From an uncultured Alistipes sp. (GTDB lineage Bacteria > Bacteroidota > Bacteroidia > Bacteroidales > Rikenellaceae), in contig URTU01000079.1 of the NCBI GenBank assembly GCA_900550925.1, positions 1 through 8,945 of the forward strand: a stretch of 8,945 bases of DNA, given 5' to 3'. A program made the translations under genes and the position numbers. The notes under the pieces were generated by a model, which was not told where the DNA came from, did no database searches, and saw nothing but the letters and a program-made list of their open reading frames with translations. Below, one piece after another: positions 1-7,038 of the stretch (positions within the stretch are counted from its first letter, which is position 1; each line of letters begins with the position of its first letter).

Positions 1-1
1 G

Positions 2-499
2 GTGCCCGTTGTTTTGCCCCGCCGTTACGACGACGCCTCGCTCGAAACGATGGCCGTAAAGGCGGCAGCCGACTTCGGAGTGATGTTGCTCGACGGTCTG
101 GCAGACGGCATCTGGATCGAGGCCCCGCAATTCACGCCGGAAGAGATCCGCGATGTCGAGCTGATGATTCTGCAGGCCTCGCGAGTCCGCTTCTCACGCA
201 CAGAATATATCGCCTGCCCGGGTTGCGGCCGTACGCTTTATGATCTGCAGTCGACACTCGAACGGATCAAGGCGGCTACCTCGCACCTGAAGGATCTCAA
301 GATCGGGGTGATGGGGTGCATCGTGAATGGTCCGGGCGAGATGGCCGATGCCGATTACGGGTATGTGGGAGCAGCGCCAGGGCGCATAACGCTTTACCGC
401 GGCCGCGAGGTGATCGAACGCAATATCCCGCAGCAGGAGGCTCTCGAACATCTGATAGCGCTGATCAAGGCCGACGGCCGGTGGCACGACCCGCAGTAG
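2..499 (+). CDS. ispG: 4-hydroxy-3-methylbut-2-enyl diphosphate synthase, C-terminal part (5' end outside window)
   Basis: IspG (GcpE) is the cytoplasmic 4Fe-4S enzyme that reductively converts the cyclic diphosphate MEcPP to HMBPP, the penultimate step of the non-mevalonate isoprenoid pathway. The 165 visible residues are the C-terminal iron-sulfur domain. The cluster cysteines are seen in ACPGCGR (C72 and C75 of the visible part) and in VMGCIVNGPGE (C106), which also carries the conserved NGPGE with its catalytic Glu (E113). The preceding LLDGLADGIWIEAP and the ending LIKADGRWHDP resemble the long, insertion-containing IspG of Bacteroidota, Chlamydiae and plants; this assignment is inferred because the insertion is outside the window. 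The frame is open to the left edge, so the gene starts upstream. It ends in TAG, with a 59-bp gap to the next gene and no obvious terminator hairpin. Confidence 0.97.
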   Translation: MPVVLPRRYDDASLETMAVKAAADFGVMLLDGLADGIWIEAPQFTPEEIRDVELMILQASRVRFSRTEYIACPGCGRTLYDLQSTLERIKAATSHLKDLKIGVMGCIVNGPGEMADADYGYVGAAPGRITLYRGREVIERNIPQQEALEHLIALIKADGRWHDPQ

Positions 500-558
500 T
501 CCCAATGGCCGCAAATACCAACAAACATCAAACGGTTTAATTAAATTCCAGTCGCTCA

Positions 559-1200
559 ATGTCGCCTGTCGCCAAAACGATTCTTCCGGTCACCTATCTC
601 GGCAACGTGCAGTGGTTCGCCCATCTGCTGGGTGACGAATGCGTGGTGGATGTGGGGGAATACTACCTGAAACAGAGCTACCGCAACCGCTGTACGATCC
701 TCTCGGCCAACGGCGTCATGTCGCTGTCGGTACAGGTGGTCAGGAGCAATCGGCCGCATGTGCCTGTTCGCGATGTGCGGATCGACTACTCGAAGCGCTG
801 GCAGCATCAGCATTGGGTCTCGATCGTCTCGGCATACAAGTCCTCGCCCTATTTCGACTTCTACGGCGAGGCTTTCGAACCGTTCTATCAACGGCGTTAC
901 GATTTTCTGGTGGATTATGACCTTGATCTGTGCCGTACCGTCATGCAGGTGTTGGGTATGCCGGACGTATTACGGATCGTAGACAGCCGTGACGGACTGC
1001 CCGATGGGCCGTATAATGACCTGCGCGGGAATTTTTCGCCCAAGCCGCGTCTGGCGCGTGAGGATTCGCGTTTTGCGGCGCGTCCATACTGTCAGGTTTT
1101 CGCCGACCGAATGCCTTTTGCCGCCAACCTGTCGATCCTCGACCTGATCTTCTGCGAGGGTCCGGAGTCGCTTTCTATCTTAAAATCCTGCCTATTGTAA
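559..1200 (+). CDS. WbqC-like family protein
   Basis: A 213-residue protein of the WbqC-like family (Pfam WbqC), common in Bacteroidota and sometimes found in surface-polysaccharide clusters elsewhere; the biochemical function is not firmly established. Family-typical segments run through the whole length: an N-terminal ITYLPPI-like stretch here reading LPVTYLGNVQWF, KQSYRNR (38-44), the W-x-H-x3-I segment near residue 85, AYKSSPYF (92-99), DLRGNFSPKP (154-163), PYCQVF (176-181) and NLSILDLIFCEGPES (190-204). Length is normal, with no frameshift. The ATG is the only start: an in-frame TAA lies 21 nt upstream with no ATG between. There is no clear Shine-Dalgarno site, as is usual in this phylum. 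The last 26 bp overlap the 3' end of the convergent GH2 gene. No polysaccharide cluster is visible nearby. Confidence 0.88.
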   Translation: MSPVAKTILPVTYLGNVQWFAHLLGDECVVDVGEYYLKQSYRNRCTILSANGVMSLSVQVVRSNRPHVPVRDVRIDYSKRWQHQHWVSIVSAYKSSPYFDFYGEAFEPFYQRRYDFLVDYDLDLCRTVMQVLGMPDVLRIVDSRDGLPDGPYNDLRGNFSPKPRLAREDSRFAARPYCQVFADRMPFAANLSILDLIFCEGPESLSILKSCLL

Positions 1201-3205
1201 CCTCACAGCTGTCGTGAAGTTCCGAATTCGGAACAACGGCCTCGATCCTGTTTTCGCCAGGCTGGAGCGCCACGTTCCGCCAGACGAATATTCCGTTCCG
1301 GCCGTTCCGGCCGCCGAGCGAAACCCCGTTTACGAACAGCTCGACCGTAGCCTGGTTCGAGAATACACGTATGGTCTGTTTGCTCTCCTCACGTCTGGTC
1401 CAGCGGCGTTCGGCGATGTAGACGAACGGATCGTTGTGATTCCACAGCGCCTTGTAGAGATAGAAGGCATCCTTTGGCGTACGGCGGTCGAATGTTACCA
1501 GCCCGTAGTCGTTGATCCCGAGACCATTGATCTGCGTGCGCCGTGCCGCGCCGAAATCGAACATGTTGCCGGCTATAATGCCCCAGAACAACGTGTCATA
1601 CGTATTCGTGCGCAGGTAGTATTCGTGGAAGCGGGTGTGCCACTGCTCGGGATGCCAGTTTTGTTCGACGCGCGGGCGGCGTGTGATGGTATCCTGATGC
1701 ATGGGTGATCCTCCGGCGCTGTAGGTCAATCCGGAATGCAGCGTGCTCCAGTTGTCGCGCAACATCTTTTTCCAGAGGTCGAGTTCGTCCATCTCGCCGT
1801 TGAGCCAGCCGTAGGCCTGGTCCCATACGATCAGATCGGTGATGAAGTTTATGTCGCCGTCCTGGTTGCTGATGGCACCGGTAAGGCGTGTCGGGTCGAT
1901 TTGTTTGGCCAGCGAGTCGAGTTCGCGGATATAGGGTCGGGGATCGTCGCCCGGAACGCTCAGTTTCGAGAAGATGCCCCAGATGATGACCGACGGGTGG
2001 TTATAGTTCTGGGCGATGATTTCGCGCAGCTGCTGACGGCCGTTTTCGGCCAGCTCCTTCGAGGTGTTGAAGGCGCAGTCGGCGATGAACGGCGAGTTGA
2101 TCAGTGGCATGTCGCACCATACGGTTATGCCTCGACGGTCGCAGATATCGAAATAACGCTGTGCGGCCGGTTGGGTCATCATGCGGACGGTATTTGCACC
2201 GCACTCCTCGACCAGTGCCATGTCTTCATCGATGTGCTGCGGCAGAAGCGCCGTGCCGACGGCTGCACGGTCGGTGGTGAGAGTGACGCCCTGTATCCTG
2301 TAAGGTTTGTCGTTGAGCCGTATGACGTTTCGCCCCTCTTCCATCGTGATGCTTCGGAATCCCGTAGTGACGACTACCGAATCCCGCGAAGCACCTGCTT
2401 CGAGCCGCACGGCGACCTTGTAAAGCGGCTGGTCACCGGATGCGGCGCCCCACAGTTGTGGGTTCTCAACCTTGAAGGGCATGGAGAATGCATAAGGGTC
2501 GCTGTGGGTGTCGAGTTTGACGCGGGCCTGGTCGTGGAAGACCGTATCGTTTGCGGGCGAGATGATTGCGAGGTCGACCTGAGCCTGACGCTCGGAGAAG
2601 CCCGAGAGCAGGTGAATGTCTATCCGGCCTTCGACCCTGGAGCTGTCGACGTGCTGCGGGGTGACATATATTCCGTCGGAGGAGTAGTGCAGCGGCGAGA
2701 TTGCTATCGGGTCGGTGACGATGAGTTCGACATCACGGTACAGTCCTCCATAGCAGTTCTCTTCGGGCGCGAGCGGCAGGATGTCGCTGTGCGTGGTGTT
2801 GTCTACCGTGACGCGGAAGGAGTTGACGGCGCCGTAATTGAGGAATTTGGTTATTTCGAATGTGAAGGCGGCAGCGGCACCGCGGTGCGAACCGACATAT
2901 CGGCCGTTGACCCACAGGTCGGTAACGATCGAGGCGCCGTTGAAGCGGATAAATACGCGGCGGCCGTTCCATTCCGAGGGTATGTTTATGTTCTTGAGAT
3001 AGTTGCCCGTGCCGCGCAGGTAGTCGGGACTGGCGGCGCCGGCATCGGCATTCCATGTGTGCGGCAGGCTGACGTAATTGGCCAGGTCGCTGCTGATGCG
3101 GTAGCCGAAAAAGAATTCCCATCGGGCGTTGATCGGATATCTGTCCCGGGCTGCGGCCGATGAAAACAATCCGATGAAAAGTAAAACAAGCAAATGACGT
3201 CTCAT
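1175..3205 (-). CDS. secreted glycoside hydrolase family 2 protein, apparently lacking the catalytic residues
   Basis: A 676-residue protein with the full GH2 layout. Residues 1-19 form a signal peptide (MRRHLLVLLFIGLF then SSAAA), pointing to export. Then follow a jelly-roll sugar-binding domain (about 25-160, with GNYLKNINIPSEWNGRRVF and DLWVNGRYVGSHRG), an Ig-like domain (about 168-285), a TIM barrel (about 290-600) and a C-terminal Ig-like domain (about 608-676, with VELFVNGVSLG). Scaffold motifs of the family are kept: NWHPEQWHTRFHE, GNMFDFGAARR, GINDYGLVTFDRR, KDAFYLYKALW. The active site is not. The usual WSxxNE is WGIFSK (N413 to S, acid/base E414 to K); the usual SEYGAGGS is LTYSAGGS (nucleophile to T494); the barrel histidines of RHxDR and SHYP are T310 and T344. 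Homologues act on beta-galactosides, beta-glucuronides or beta-mannosides, but no substrate can be assigned here. An in-frame TTG at 3224-3226 lies inside the promoter -7 element, so the ATG at 3203-3205 is chosen. The gene stands alone between two + strand units. Confidence 0.9.
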   Translation of the reverse strand: MRRHLLVLLFIGLFSSAAARDRYPINARWEFFFGYRISSDLANYVSLPHTWNADAGAASPDYLRGTGNYLKNINIPSEWNGRRVFIRFNGASIVTDLWVNGRYVGSHRGAAAAFTFEITKFLNYGAVNSFRVTVDNTTHSDILPLAPEENCYGGLYRDVELIVTDPIAISPLHYSSDGIYVTPQHVDSSRVEGRIDIHLLSGFSERQAQVDLAIISPANDTVFHDQARVKLDTHSDPYAFSMPFKVENPQLWGAASGDQPLYKVAVRLEAGASRDSVVVTTGFRSITMEEGRNVIRLNDKPYRIQGVTLTTDRAAVGTALLPQHIDEDMALVEECGANTVRMMTQPAAQRYFDICDRRGITVWCDMPLINSPFIADCAFNTSKELAENGRQQLREIIAQNYNHPSVIIWGIFSKLSVPGDDPRPYIRELDSLAKQIDPTRLTGAISNQDGDINFITDLIVWDQAYGWLNGEMDELDLWKKMLRDNWSTLHSGLTYSAGGSPMHQDTITRRPRVEQNWHPEQWHTRFHEYYLRTNTYDTLFWGIIAGNMFDFGAARRTQINGLGINDYGLVTFDRRTPKDAFYLYKALWNHNDPFVYIAERRWTRREESKQTIRVFSNQATVELFVNGVSLGGRNGRNGIFVWRNVALQPGENRIEAVVPNSELHDSCEVTIGRILR

Positions 3206-3222
3206 GGCAACGAATTTTGTAT

Positions 3223-3230
3223 ACAAAGAT
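3223..3230 (-). promoter_or_regulatory. candidate -7 promoter element for the GH2 gene
   Basis: Read on the minus strand, TATCTTTG matches the Bacteroidota -7 consensus TAnnTTTG exactly. It lies 17 nt before the chosen GH2 ATG, so the transcript would have a very short leader without a Shine-Dalgarno site, common in this phylum. The -33 part is weak: only TTTA-like sequence in an A/T-rich stretch about 20 nt upstream. The box overlaps the alternative TTG start and argues against it. Confidence 0.5.
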
Positions 3231-3255
3231 ACGCAGAATCAAAAAAAATACTAAA

Positions 3256-3286
3256 TTCGTGCGTAAAAAAGCGCCGACTACATTTT
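3256..3286 (+). promoter_or_regulatory. candidate promoter for cvpA-rsgA-trmH
   Basis: TTCG (3256-3259), a 19-nt spacer and TACATTTT (3279-3286) approximate the Bacteroidota TTTG / TAnnTTTG promoter with one mismatch in each box. The -7 box ends only 7 nt before the cvpA ATG, implying an almost leaderless transcript. The whole 88-bp divergent gap is A/T-rich and must carry the starts for both directions. The call is tentative. Confidence 0.3.
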
Positions 3287-3293
3287 TTTATAT

Positions 3294-3839
3294 ATGAATA
3301 TTATCGATATCGTTCTGCTGGCTTTGGGGGCCTGGGCCGTTTATGCTGGATTCCGTGACGGATTGGTTGTCCAGGCCGGCGGCATATTGAGCCTTGCGGT
3401 CGGATTGTGGCTGGCTTTCAGGTATGCAGCCGATGTGGGCCAGCTGTTCGGATTGCATGCCCCGGAGGGGGCCGTGGTCGGATTCATTGTCGTGCTGGTA
3501 ATCGTGATTATCGTTGTGGCGGTGGTGAGCCGCCTGCTGCGAGGCGTGTTCCGACTGACGGGTTTCGGAATCTTCGACTCGCTGCTCGGAGCCGTGCTGT
3601 CGCTGCTCAAGGCCGCCGTAATAGTGAGCCTGCTGATCTGTGCGATAGATGCTCTCGATACCGAACGCAAGGTCATAAGCCAAAAAAAGATCGATTCGTC
3701 GCGGTTCTATACTCCTTTGAGGGAGTTCTCGGGACGGCTGTTTCCGGTGTTTGATGATGTCCGCGAGCAGGTGATGCAGGGAGTGGAGACCTTAGGCGGG
3801 AATAACGGGCCGGAACGGAATAAAAACAGTGAAATATGA
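3294..3839 (+). CDS. CvpA family inner-membrane protein
   Basis: A 181-residue membrane protein of the CvpA family, named after the E. coli gene needed for colicin V production; the family's general role is unclear, with links to envelope stress tolerance. Four hydrophobic segments are visible: about 3-20, 28-45, 60-82 (a very Val/Ile-rich run) and 95-119. The N-terminal NIIDIVLLALGAWAVYAGFRDGLV is the family hallmark, with the conserved GFRDG turn after the first helix. The polar C-terminal tail (122-181) has no recognisable domain and ends in an Asn/Glu/Lys-rich stretch. The ATG at 3294 puts the first helix right at the N-terminus, as in relatives. Its stop overlaps the rsgA start in ATGA, so the two are probably translationally coupled and co-transcribed with trmH. 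Confidence 0.9.
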   Translation: MNIIDIVLLALGAWAVYAGFRDGLVVQAGGILSLAVGLWLAFRYAADVGQLFGLHAPEGAVVGFIVVLVIVIIVVAVVSRLLRGVFRLTGFGIFDSLLGAVLSLLKAAVIVSLLICAIDALDTERKVISQKKIDSSRFYTPLREFSGRLFPVFDDVREQVMQGVETLGGNNGPERNKNSEI

Positions 3840-4771
3840 TGCAGGAGACCTTCGAAGGGACGGTAGTGAAGGCCACGGGCAGTTGGTACGACGTGCGGGA
3901 TGAGGGCAGCGGCGAGATCCTGCAGTGCCGTGTGCGCGGGCGTCTGCGTCTGCGCGGGGTGCGTTCGACATCGCCTGTGGTGATCGGTGACCGTGTGCGG
4001 GGAAGGTGCGATGCTACCGGCCAGATGCTGATCGAAGAGATTGAACCTCGCCGCAACTATGTCATTCGGCGGGCCTCGAACCTCTCGAAGGAGTCGCACA
4101 TCATTGCTGCGAACATCGACCGTGCCCTGCTGGTTGTGACGCTCTTCTCGCCGGCGACCAATTTCGAGTTCATCGACCGTTTCCTGGTTACGTGCGAGGC
4201 CTACCGGATACCGGTCACGATCATACTGAACAAGATCGACCTGGCCCGCAGCGAACCGGAACAGCTCGGACGTTTCGAGGAGGTCTATGCGCTGGCAGGG
4301 TATCGTGTTGTGGAGTGCTCGGCCGTGGGCGGCGAGGGTATGGAGACGGTCAGGGAGCTGTTGTCATCGGGGGTGACGCTGATTTCCGGCAATTCGGGTG
4401 TCGGGAAGTCGACCTTGATACGTGCCGTGGCACCGGATCTCGATATTCGTACCGGAGAGGTCTCGGCGGCGCACCACAAGGGCCGTCATACCACGACCTT
4501 TTCGCAGATGTACCTGCTGCCGTCGGGCGGTGCGGTGATCGACACCCCGGGTATCAAGGGGTTCGGACTGATAGATATTGAAGAGGAGGAGCTGGCGCAC
4601 TATTTTCCGGAGATGATGCGGGTTGCACCCGGGTGCCAGTATTACAACTGCACCCATACGCACGAGCCGAACTGTGCGGTCGTGGAGGCGGTGCGTCGCG
4701 GGGAGATAGCCCTTGAGCGCTATGAGAGTTACCTGAAAATAATGGACGAGGATGAAAAATATCGAAAGTGA
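3836..4771 (+). CDS. rsgA: small ribosomal subunit biogenesis GTPase RsgA
   Basis: RsgA (YjeQ/YloQ) is a circularly permuted GTPase that binds the 30S subunit late in assembly and checks the decoding centre, using GTP hydrolysis to leave. At 311 residues it has family length. The N-terminal OB-fold covers about 1-75. The GTPase motifs appear in permuted order: G4 NKID (132-135), G5 SA (162-163), G1 P-loop GNSGVGKST (185-193), a G2 threonine in RHTTTF (219-221) and G3 DTPG (236-239). The C-terminal zinc site is C267-x4-C272-x-H274-x5-C280. No key residue is missing. The start overlaps the cvpA stop (ATGA); a second ATG follows directly, so the protein may begin one residue later. The last 20 nt overlap the start of trmH, giving a compact set with ribosome and RNA functions. 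Confidence 0.97.
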   Translation: MMQETFEGTVVKATGSWYDVRDEGSGEILQCRVRGRLRLRGVRSTSPVVIGDRVRGRCDATGQMLIEEIEPRRNYVIRRASNLSKESHIIAANIDRALLVVTLFSPATNFEFIDRFLVTCEAYRIPVTIILNKIDLARSEPEQLGRFEEVYALAGYRVVECSAVGGEGMETVRELLSSGVTLISGNSGVGKSTLIRAVAPDLDIRTGEVSAAHHKGRHTTTFSQMYLLPSGGAVIDTPGIKGFGLIDIEEEELAHYFPEMMRVAPGCQYYNCTHTHEPNCAVVEAVRRGEIALERYESYLKIMDEDEKYRK

Positions 4772-5480
4772 GTGGCTGAAAAACGATGCGGGGCGTGACG
4801 AACGCTGGTATGACGAGCGGATCGACCTGCTGCGTGGGTTCGTGACGGATGAGAGGGCGGCGGTGCTGGAGCGTACGCTGGCGGACAGGACGCGCTACAT
4901 GACCGTCTGCATGGAGAATACGTTTCATCCGCAGAATGCCAGTGCGCTGGTGCGCCACTGCGAGGCCTTCGGCATACAGGACATACATACGATCGAGACG
5001 CGCTGCAAGTTCAACCCCAACCTGAATATAGTCCGCGGGACGGACAAGTGGGTCGACCTGAAGCGGCACCGCTCGACGGGCGATGCTATGGAGTACCTCC
5101 GGAAGACGGGGTACCGTATCGTGGCGACGACGCCCCATCGCGGCGACTCGACGCCCGAGACATTCGATGTGACACGCGGCCCGTTCGCGCTGGTCTTCGG
5201 GACGGAGCATGCCGGTATCAGCGACGAGGTTATGCAGGCTGCTACCGAGTATGTGCGGATACCGATGTGCGGCATGGTCGAGAGTCTCAACGTGTCGGCC
5301 TCGGCCGCAATACTGATATATATCCTCTCGTCGCGGATGCGCGAACAGGTCGCAGGATGGCAGTTGAGCGACGGGGAGCGCCGGCGGCTGCATTTCCGGT
5401 GGCTGGCCTCGTCGGTGCGCGATGCCTTCGGGATCCTGCGCCGACATTTCGACGATACGCCCCTGTTCGAGACCAGGTGA
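4752..5480 (+). CDS. TrmH family (SpoU class) RNA 2'-O-ribose methyltransferase
   Basis: A 242-residue SPOUT-fold, SAM-dependent methyltransferase that adds a methyl to a ribose 2'-OH. It most resembles TrmH, which makes Gm18 in tRNA: the segment DRTRYMTVCMENTFHPQNAS corresponds to the family's LTVCMExVxxPHNxS. SPOUT motif 1 is NASALVRHCEAFGI (N62, catalytic-type R68), motif 2 is LVFGTEHAGIS (147-157), and motif 3, part of the trefoil knot binding SAM, is IPMCGMVESLNVSASAAI (170-187). An N-terminal extension of about 45 residues and a basic C-terminal tail (205-233) flank the core, consistent with tRNA binding. Substrate is inferred; a related rRNA or tRNA target cannot be excluded. The ATG lies inside the end of rsgA, 18 nt before its stop codon, with GAG-rich sequence just upstream, so translation is likely coupled. 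A 168-bp gap follows. Confidence 0.9.
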   Translation: MKNIESEWLKNDAGRDERWYDERIDLLRGFVTDERAAVLERTLADRTRYMTVCMENTFHPQNASALVRHCEAFGIQDIHTIETRCKFNPNLNIVRGTDKWVDLKRHRSTGDAMEYLRKTGYRIVATTPHRGDSTPETFDVTRGPFALVFGTEHAGISDEVMQAATEYVRIPMCGMVESLNVSASAAILIYILSSRMREQVAGWQLSDGERRRLHFRWLASSVRDAFGILRRHFDDTPLFETR

Positions 5481-5493
5481 GGACCGACGGAGT

Positions 5494-5519
5494 GCGCTTC
5501 CGCCTGCGGTTGGCGGCGC
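5494..5519 (+). terminator. weak GC-rich hairpin after trmH, possible terminator
   Basis: GCGC (5494-5497) and CGCC (5501-5504) can pair with GGCG (5512-5515) and GCGC (5516-5519), with a 3-nt bulge on the left arm and a 7-nt loop. It begins 13 nt after the trmH stop. No U-run follows, so an intrinsic terminator is doubtful. The rest of the 168-bp gap shows no further structure that I can support. Confidence 0.2.
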
Positions 5520-5648
5520 GGTGAAACTGGATGGCGCGGGTGGGGCTGTATGGCACTCAGCCTTTACCCTAAAAATAGCGCGAGAAGAGTAGTCCTCTCC
5601 CTGCGGCCGGAAAGTGAAAAGTAGAATTGTAAGAAAAACATATTGAAG

Positions 5649-6845
5649 ATGATATTGCGCAAGCAGTTTTTGCAACATGTGGCCCAGACATCGCCTTCGC
5701 CGATGCTGGTCGAGGTCGAACGGGCCGAAGGATCGTGTTTCTATACGCCCGAGGGCAAACGTTATTACGACCTTGTGGCTGGTGTTTCGGTGAGCAACGT
5801 TGGGCACTGTAATCCGGCTGTTGTTGAGGCGGTGCAGCGTCAGGCGGCCAGATACATGCATGTAATGGTCTACGGCGAACTGGTCGAATCGCCCCAGGTT
5901 CGTTATGCGGCACGGATTGCGGCGGCACTGCCCGATCCGCTTGAGAGCGTCTATTTCGTCAATTCGGGAGCCGAGGCTGTCGAAGGGGCGCTGAAACTCG
6001 CAAAACGTTATACCGGCCGCAGCGAGATGATCTCGTTCCGCAGGGCATATCACGGCTCGACGCACGGCGTCATGAGCATGATGGGTTCGCCCGAAGGCGA
6101 GGAGTGGAAAGCGGCTTTCCGTCCGTTGCTGCCCGATGTGCAGTCGCTGGTGTTCAACGATTTCGAAGAGCTGGAACGGATTACCCGCCGGACGGCCTGC
6201 GTGCTGGTGGAACCGGTTCGCGGCGAGGCGGGTATAGAACTGCCGGCCGAGGGATTCCTGCAGGCGTTGCGGCGCCGTTGCGACGAGGTGGGGGCGTTGT
6301 TGATATTCGACGAGATACAGACCGGTTTCGGACGTTGCGGCGAGATGTTCGCATGTCTGAAGTACGGCGTTACGCCCGACATAATCTGTCTGGCCAAGGC
6401 GTTGGGCGGCGGGATGCCGTTGGGGGCTTTCGTCTCGAGCGGGCAGATCATGTCGACGCTCAGTTACAACCCGACGCTCGGCCATATAACCACCTTCGGC
6501 GGGCATCCGGTATGCTGTGCCGCCGGCCTGGCTGCCATGGAATACATCGAGAAGAATGACCTGCATCACGCCTCGGAGGCGAAGGGCGCCCTGTTCGAAG
6601 AGTTGCTGCGCGACCATCCGGCCGTTCGGGAGATCCGCCGTAGCGGCCTGCTCATGGCTGTCGAGCTGGGAAGTTCCGAGCGTCTGTACGCAATCATGGA
6701 GCTGTTCAAGCAGGAGGGCATCATGAGCGACTGGTTCCTGTTCTGCGACACGGCCTTCCGCATCTCGCCGCCGCTGGTAATCACCGAAGATGAGATTCGG
6801 GAGTGTTGCCGGATTATCGTTTCGTGTCTCGACCGGCTGCCCTGA
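5649..6845 (+). CDS. class III PLP-dependent aminotransferase (acetylornithine/4-aminobutyrate aminotransferase-like)
   Basis: A 398-residue fold-type I, class III aminotransferase, a cytoplasmic enzyme that moves an amino group, usually from an omega-position, to a keto acid through pyridoxal phosphate. Seen motifs: NSGAEAVEGALKLAKRYTGR (105-124, phosphate-binding SGAEA), EPVRGEAGI (188-196), FDEIQTGFGR (220-229, with D221 contacting the PLP ring nitrogen), CLAKALGGGMPLGA (247-260, K250 the Schiff-base lysine) and TTFGGHPVCCAAG (281-293). All catalytic residues are present and the length is typical. The ATG at 5649 is preferred over an in-frame TTG six nt upstream. The family includes acetylornithine, ornithine, lysine and GABA transaminases, and the sequence alone does not pick one; no arginine or GABA genes are adjacent. 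The upstream TAGAATTG (5622-5629) is only a poor -7 match, so its promoter is unclear. Confidence 0.9.
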   Translation: MILRKQFLQHVAQTSPSPMLVEVERAEGSCFYTPEGKRYYDLVAGVSVSNVGHCNPAVVEAVQRQAARYMHVMVYGELVESPQVRYAARIAAALPDPLESVYFVNSGAEAVEGALKLAKRYTGRSEMISFRRAYHGSTHGVMSMMGSPEGEEWKAAFRPLLPDVQSLVFNDFEELERITRRTACVLVEPVRGEAGIELPAEGFLQALRRRCDEVGALLIFDEIQTGFGRCGEMFACLKYGVTPDIICLAKALGGGMPLGAFVSSGQIMSTLSYNPTLGHITTFGGHPVCCAAGLAAMEYIEKNDLHHASEAKGALFEELLRDHPAVREIRRSGLLMAVELGSSERLYAIMELFKQEGIMSDWFLFCDTAFRISPPLVITEDEIRECCRIIVSCLDRLP

Positions 6846-6890
6846 CGGGATATTTTCGGCACGCTTTTTGTTGTATTCGGGGTGCCGCCG

Positions 6891-6899
6891 TGTGGATAA
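6891..6899 (-). promoter_or_regulatory. perfect DnaA-box 9-mer
   Basis: TGTGGATAA is the exact reverse complement of TTATCCACA, the strong DnaA box. It lies in the non-coding gap between the aminotransferase stop and the sigma factor promoter, 23 nt upstream of the -33 element. Only one box is seen. The match is certain; DnaA binding is not shown. Confidence 0.35.
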
Positions 6900-6921
6900 C
6901 ACGAAAAAAGTGGATGTGAAA

Positions 6922-6953
6922 TTTGTAAAATCCGAAAAACATTGTTATCTTGC
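6922..6953 (+). promoter_or_regulatory. promoter of the sigma factor gene (-33/-7 Bacteroidota type)
   Basis: TTTG (6922-6925), a 20-nt spacer and TATCTTGC (6946-6953) fit the Bacteroidota promoter TTTG-N19-21-TAnnTTTG, with a perfect -33 box and mismatches only at the last two -7 positions. Transcription would start near 6958-6961 and leave a leader of about 80 nt that is A/T-rich and shows no strong hairpin. The leader ends in AGGAAAAGAG (7028-7037) directly before the ATG, an unusually purine-rich ribosome-binding region for this phylum. Confidence 0.55.
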
Positions 6954-7038
6954 TGGCTGAAAATAATTGTTTATAAACTCTAAAATCGGATTGCCTATTG
7001 AAGAATGCTACTCTAAACCAATAAATTAGGAAAAGAGT

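Noticed and set aside
1736..3163. A 475-codon plus-strand open frame opposite the GH2 gene
   Set aside because: The minus strand encodes a clear GH2 protein with a signal peptide. The antisense product has no motif and looks compositionally like a shadow frame.
1175..3205. The GH2 gene as a decaying pseudogene
   Set aside because: The frame is open over 2 kb, with a good signal peptide, a plausible promoter and conserved scaffold motifs; only active-site positions are changed.
6857..6887. CGGCAC/GTGCCG hairpin after the aminotransferase as a terminator
   Set aside because: The stem is only 6 bp, the loop is 19 nt, and no U-run follows; the T-rich part is inside the loop.
4554..6902. A 782-codon open frame on the minus strand spanning the end of rsgA, trmH and the aminotransferase
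   Set aside because: The plus-strand proteins carry complete family motifs throughout. The antisense translation is rich in Arg, His, Gln and Pro with no recognisable domain, as expected from the mirror of GC-rich codons. It also runs through an intergenic gap.
6891..7038. A replication origin around the DnaA box
   Set aside because: Only one DnaA box is present and there is no box cluster, and no dnaA or dnaN gene is nearby.
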